Shown: piece after piece, positions 22,089-22,431 of the stretch
Layout of the letters: the number at the start of each line of letters is the position of its first letter
How positions within the stretch are numbered: the first letter of the stretch is position 1
From: JBDTNK01 sp039933775
GTDB lineage: Bacteria > Chloroflexota > Limnocylindria > QHBO01
Reading direction: 5' to 3'
DNA length: 22,431 nt
Assembly (NCBI GenBank): GCA_039933775.1
Contig: JBDTNK010000034.1
Coordinates: 1 to 22,431 of the forward strand
Translations under genes and position numbers: made by a program
Notes under the pieces: model-generated
Told to the model about the DNA's origin: nothing
The model's database searches: none
The model's input: only the letters and a program-made list of their open reading frames with translations

Positions 22089-22091
22089 GGG

Positions 22092-22431
22092 TCACCAGGC
22101 GACTGACTCCTCCGGCGTGACGCGGAGCGCCACGGCACGCACCGGGAGCACGAAGAGCCCGGCGATCGCCGCGTTGAGCACGGCGGCGGGAAGCATGAGC
22201 TGCATGGGCAGGCCGGTCTGTGGCGGCTCGGCCACGAGGCGGAAGATCAGGAGGCCCAACGCATCGGCGACGAGGCTGGCCAGCAGCGCCGCCAGGATCG
22301 GATACGGATACGAGAAGCGCCCGATCAACCGCGCGCCACCGACGACGAGCGCAGCGACGACAAGAAGCACGAGGGGCACGCTGCCGAGCGGCTGCGGAAC
22401 CAGCAGGTTGGCCACGCTGCCGCCCACGAAG
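22092..22431 (-). CDS. mreD: Rod shape-determining protein MreD, N-terminus beyond window edge
   Basis: The last 113 codons or so of a small hydrophobic protein, with at least three membrane helices (PLVLLVVAALVVGGARLIG, YPILAALLASLVADALGLLIF and LPAAVLNAAIAGLFVLPVRAVALR). This is MreD-like in size and hydrophobicity, and the position just before mrdA agrees. MreD links the MreBC cytoskeleton to PBP2 and RodA. The sequence is poorly conserved in this family, so the name rests partly on context. The gene continues past the right edge; mreC and mreB would be expected there. Confidence 0.8.
   Translation of the reverse strand, partial: FVGGSVANLLVPQPLGSVPLVLLVVAALVVGGARLIGRFSYPYPILAALLASLVADALGLLIFRLVAEPPQTGLPMQLMLPAAVLNAAIAGLFVLPVRAVALRVTPEESVAW

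Overview
This is a chromosomal window of high-GC bacterial DNA carrying mostly conserved housekeeping genes, nearly all on the minus strand. The GC-rich codon use, the F1Fo operon with two AtpI/AtpZ-type leader genes, an L21 protein with a long Lys/Ala tail and a DUF2344 gene beside rplU suggest an uncultured Chloroflexota (Limnocylindria/Ellin6529-like). That assignment is an inference from gene content; no marker phylogeny could be run.

Layout on the minus strand, read right to left (transcription order): (i) 22431-18561: end of mreD, mrdA (PBP2), rodA and a small membrane-anchored protein, a cell-elongation operon. (ii) 18560-16330: an accessory-looking stretch with one plus-strand secreted protein (16765-17979) between two gene-poor, repeat- and palindrome-rich spacers. 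(iii) 16329-15163: a plus-strand AI-2E-family membrane protein, divergent from the next block. (iv) 15098-6105: DUF2344, rplU, rpmA, rpmE, DUF1385, prfA, prmC, sua5/tsaC, rpiB, acnX large, acnX small and a tandem-GNAT gene, tightly packed with several overlaps. A TTGACA-17-TAAACT promoter sits at the end of the DUF2344 gene and should drive rplU onward. (v) 5815-4523: glyA. (vi) 4522-3768: a 755-bp non-coding spacer full of degenerate inverted repeats, ending in a promoter. (vii) 3767 to the left edge: atpI/atpZ-like pair, atpB, atpE, atpF, atpH and the first 350 codons of atpA.

The order rpmE..prfA-prmC-sua5-rpiB-glyA-atp matches the ancient cluster seen in Bacillus and other Gram-positives. 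Here it is joined to rplU-rpmA and interrupted by the aconitase-X pair plus GNAT gene. The translation genes supply ribosomal proteins L21, L27 and L31, release factor RF1 with its methyltransferase PrmC, and the t6A enzyme. RpiB, GlyA and the ATP synthase supply pentose, one-carbon and energy metabolism. The least explained parts are the repeat array ahead of the atp operon, the aconitase-X insertion, the L21 tail, and the spacers around the secreted protein.
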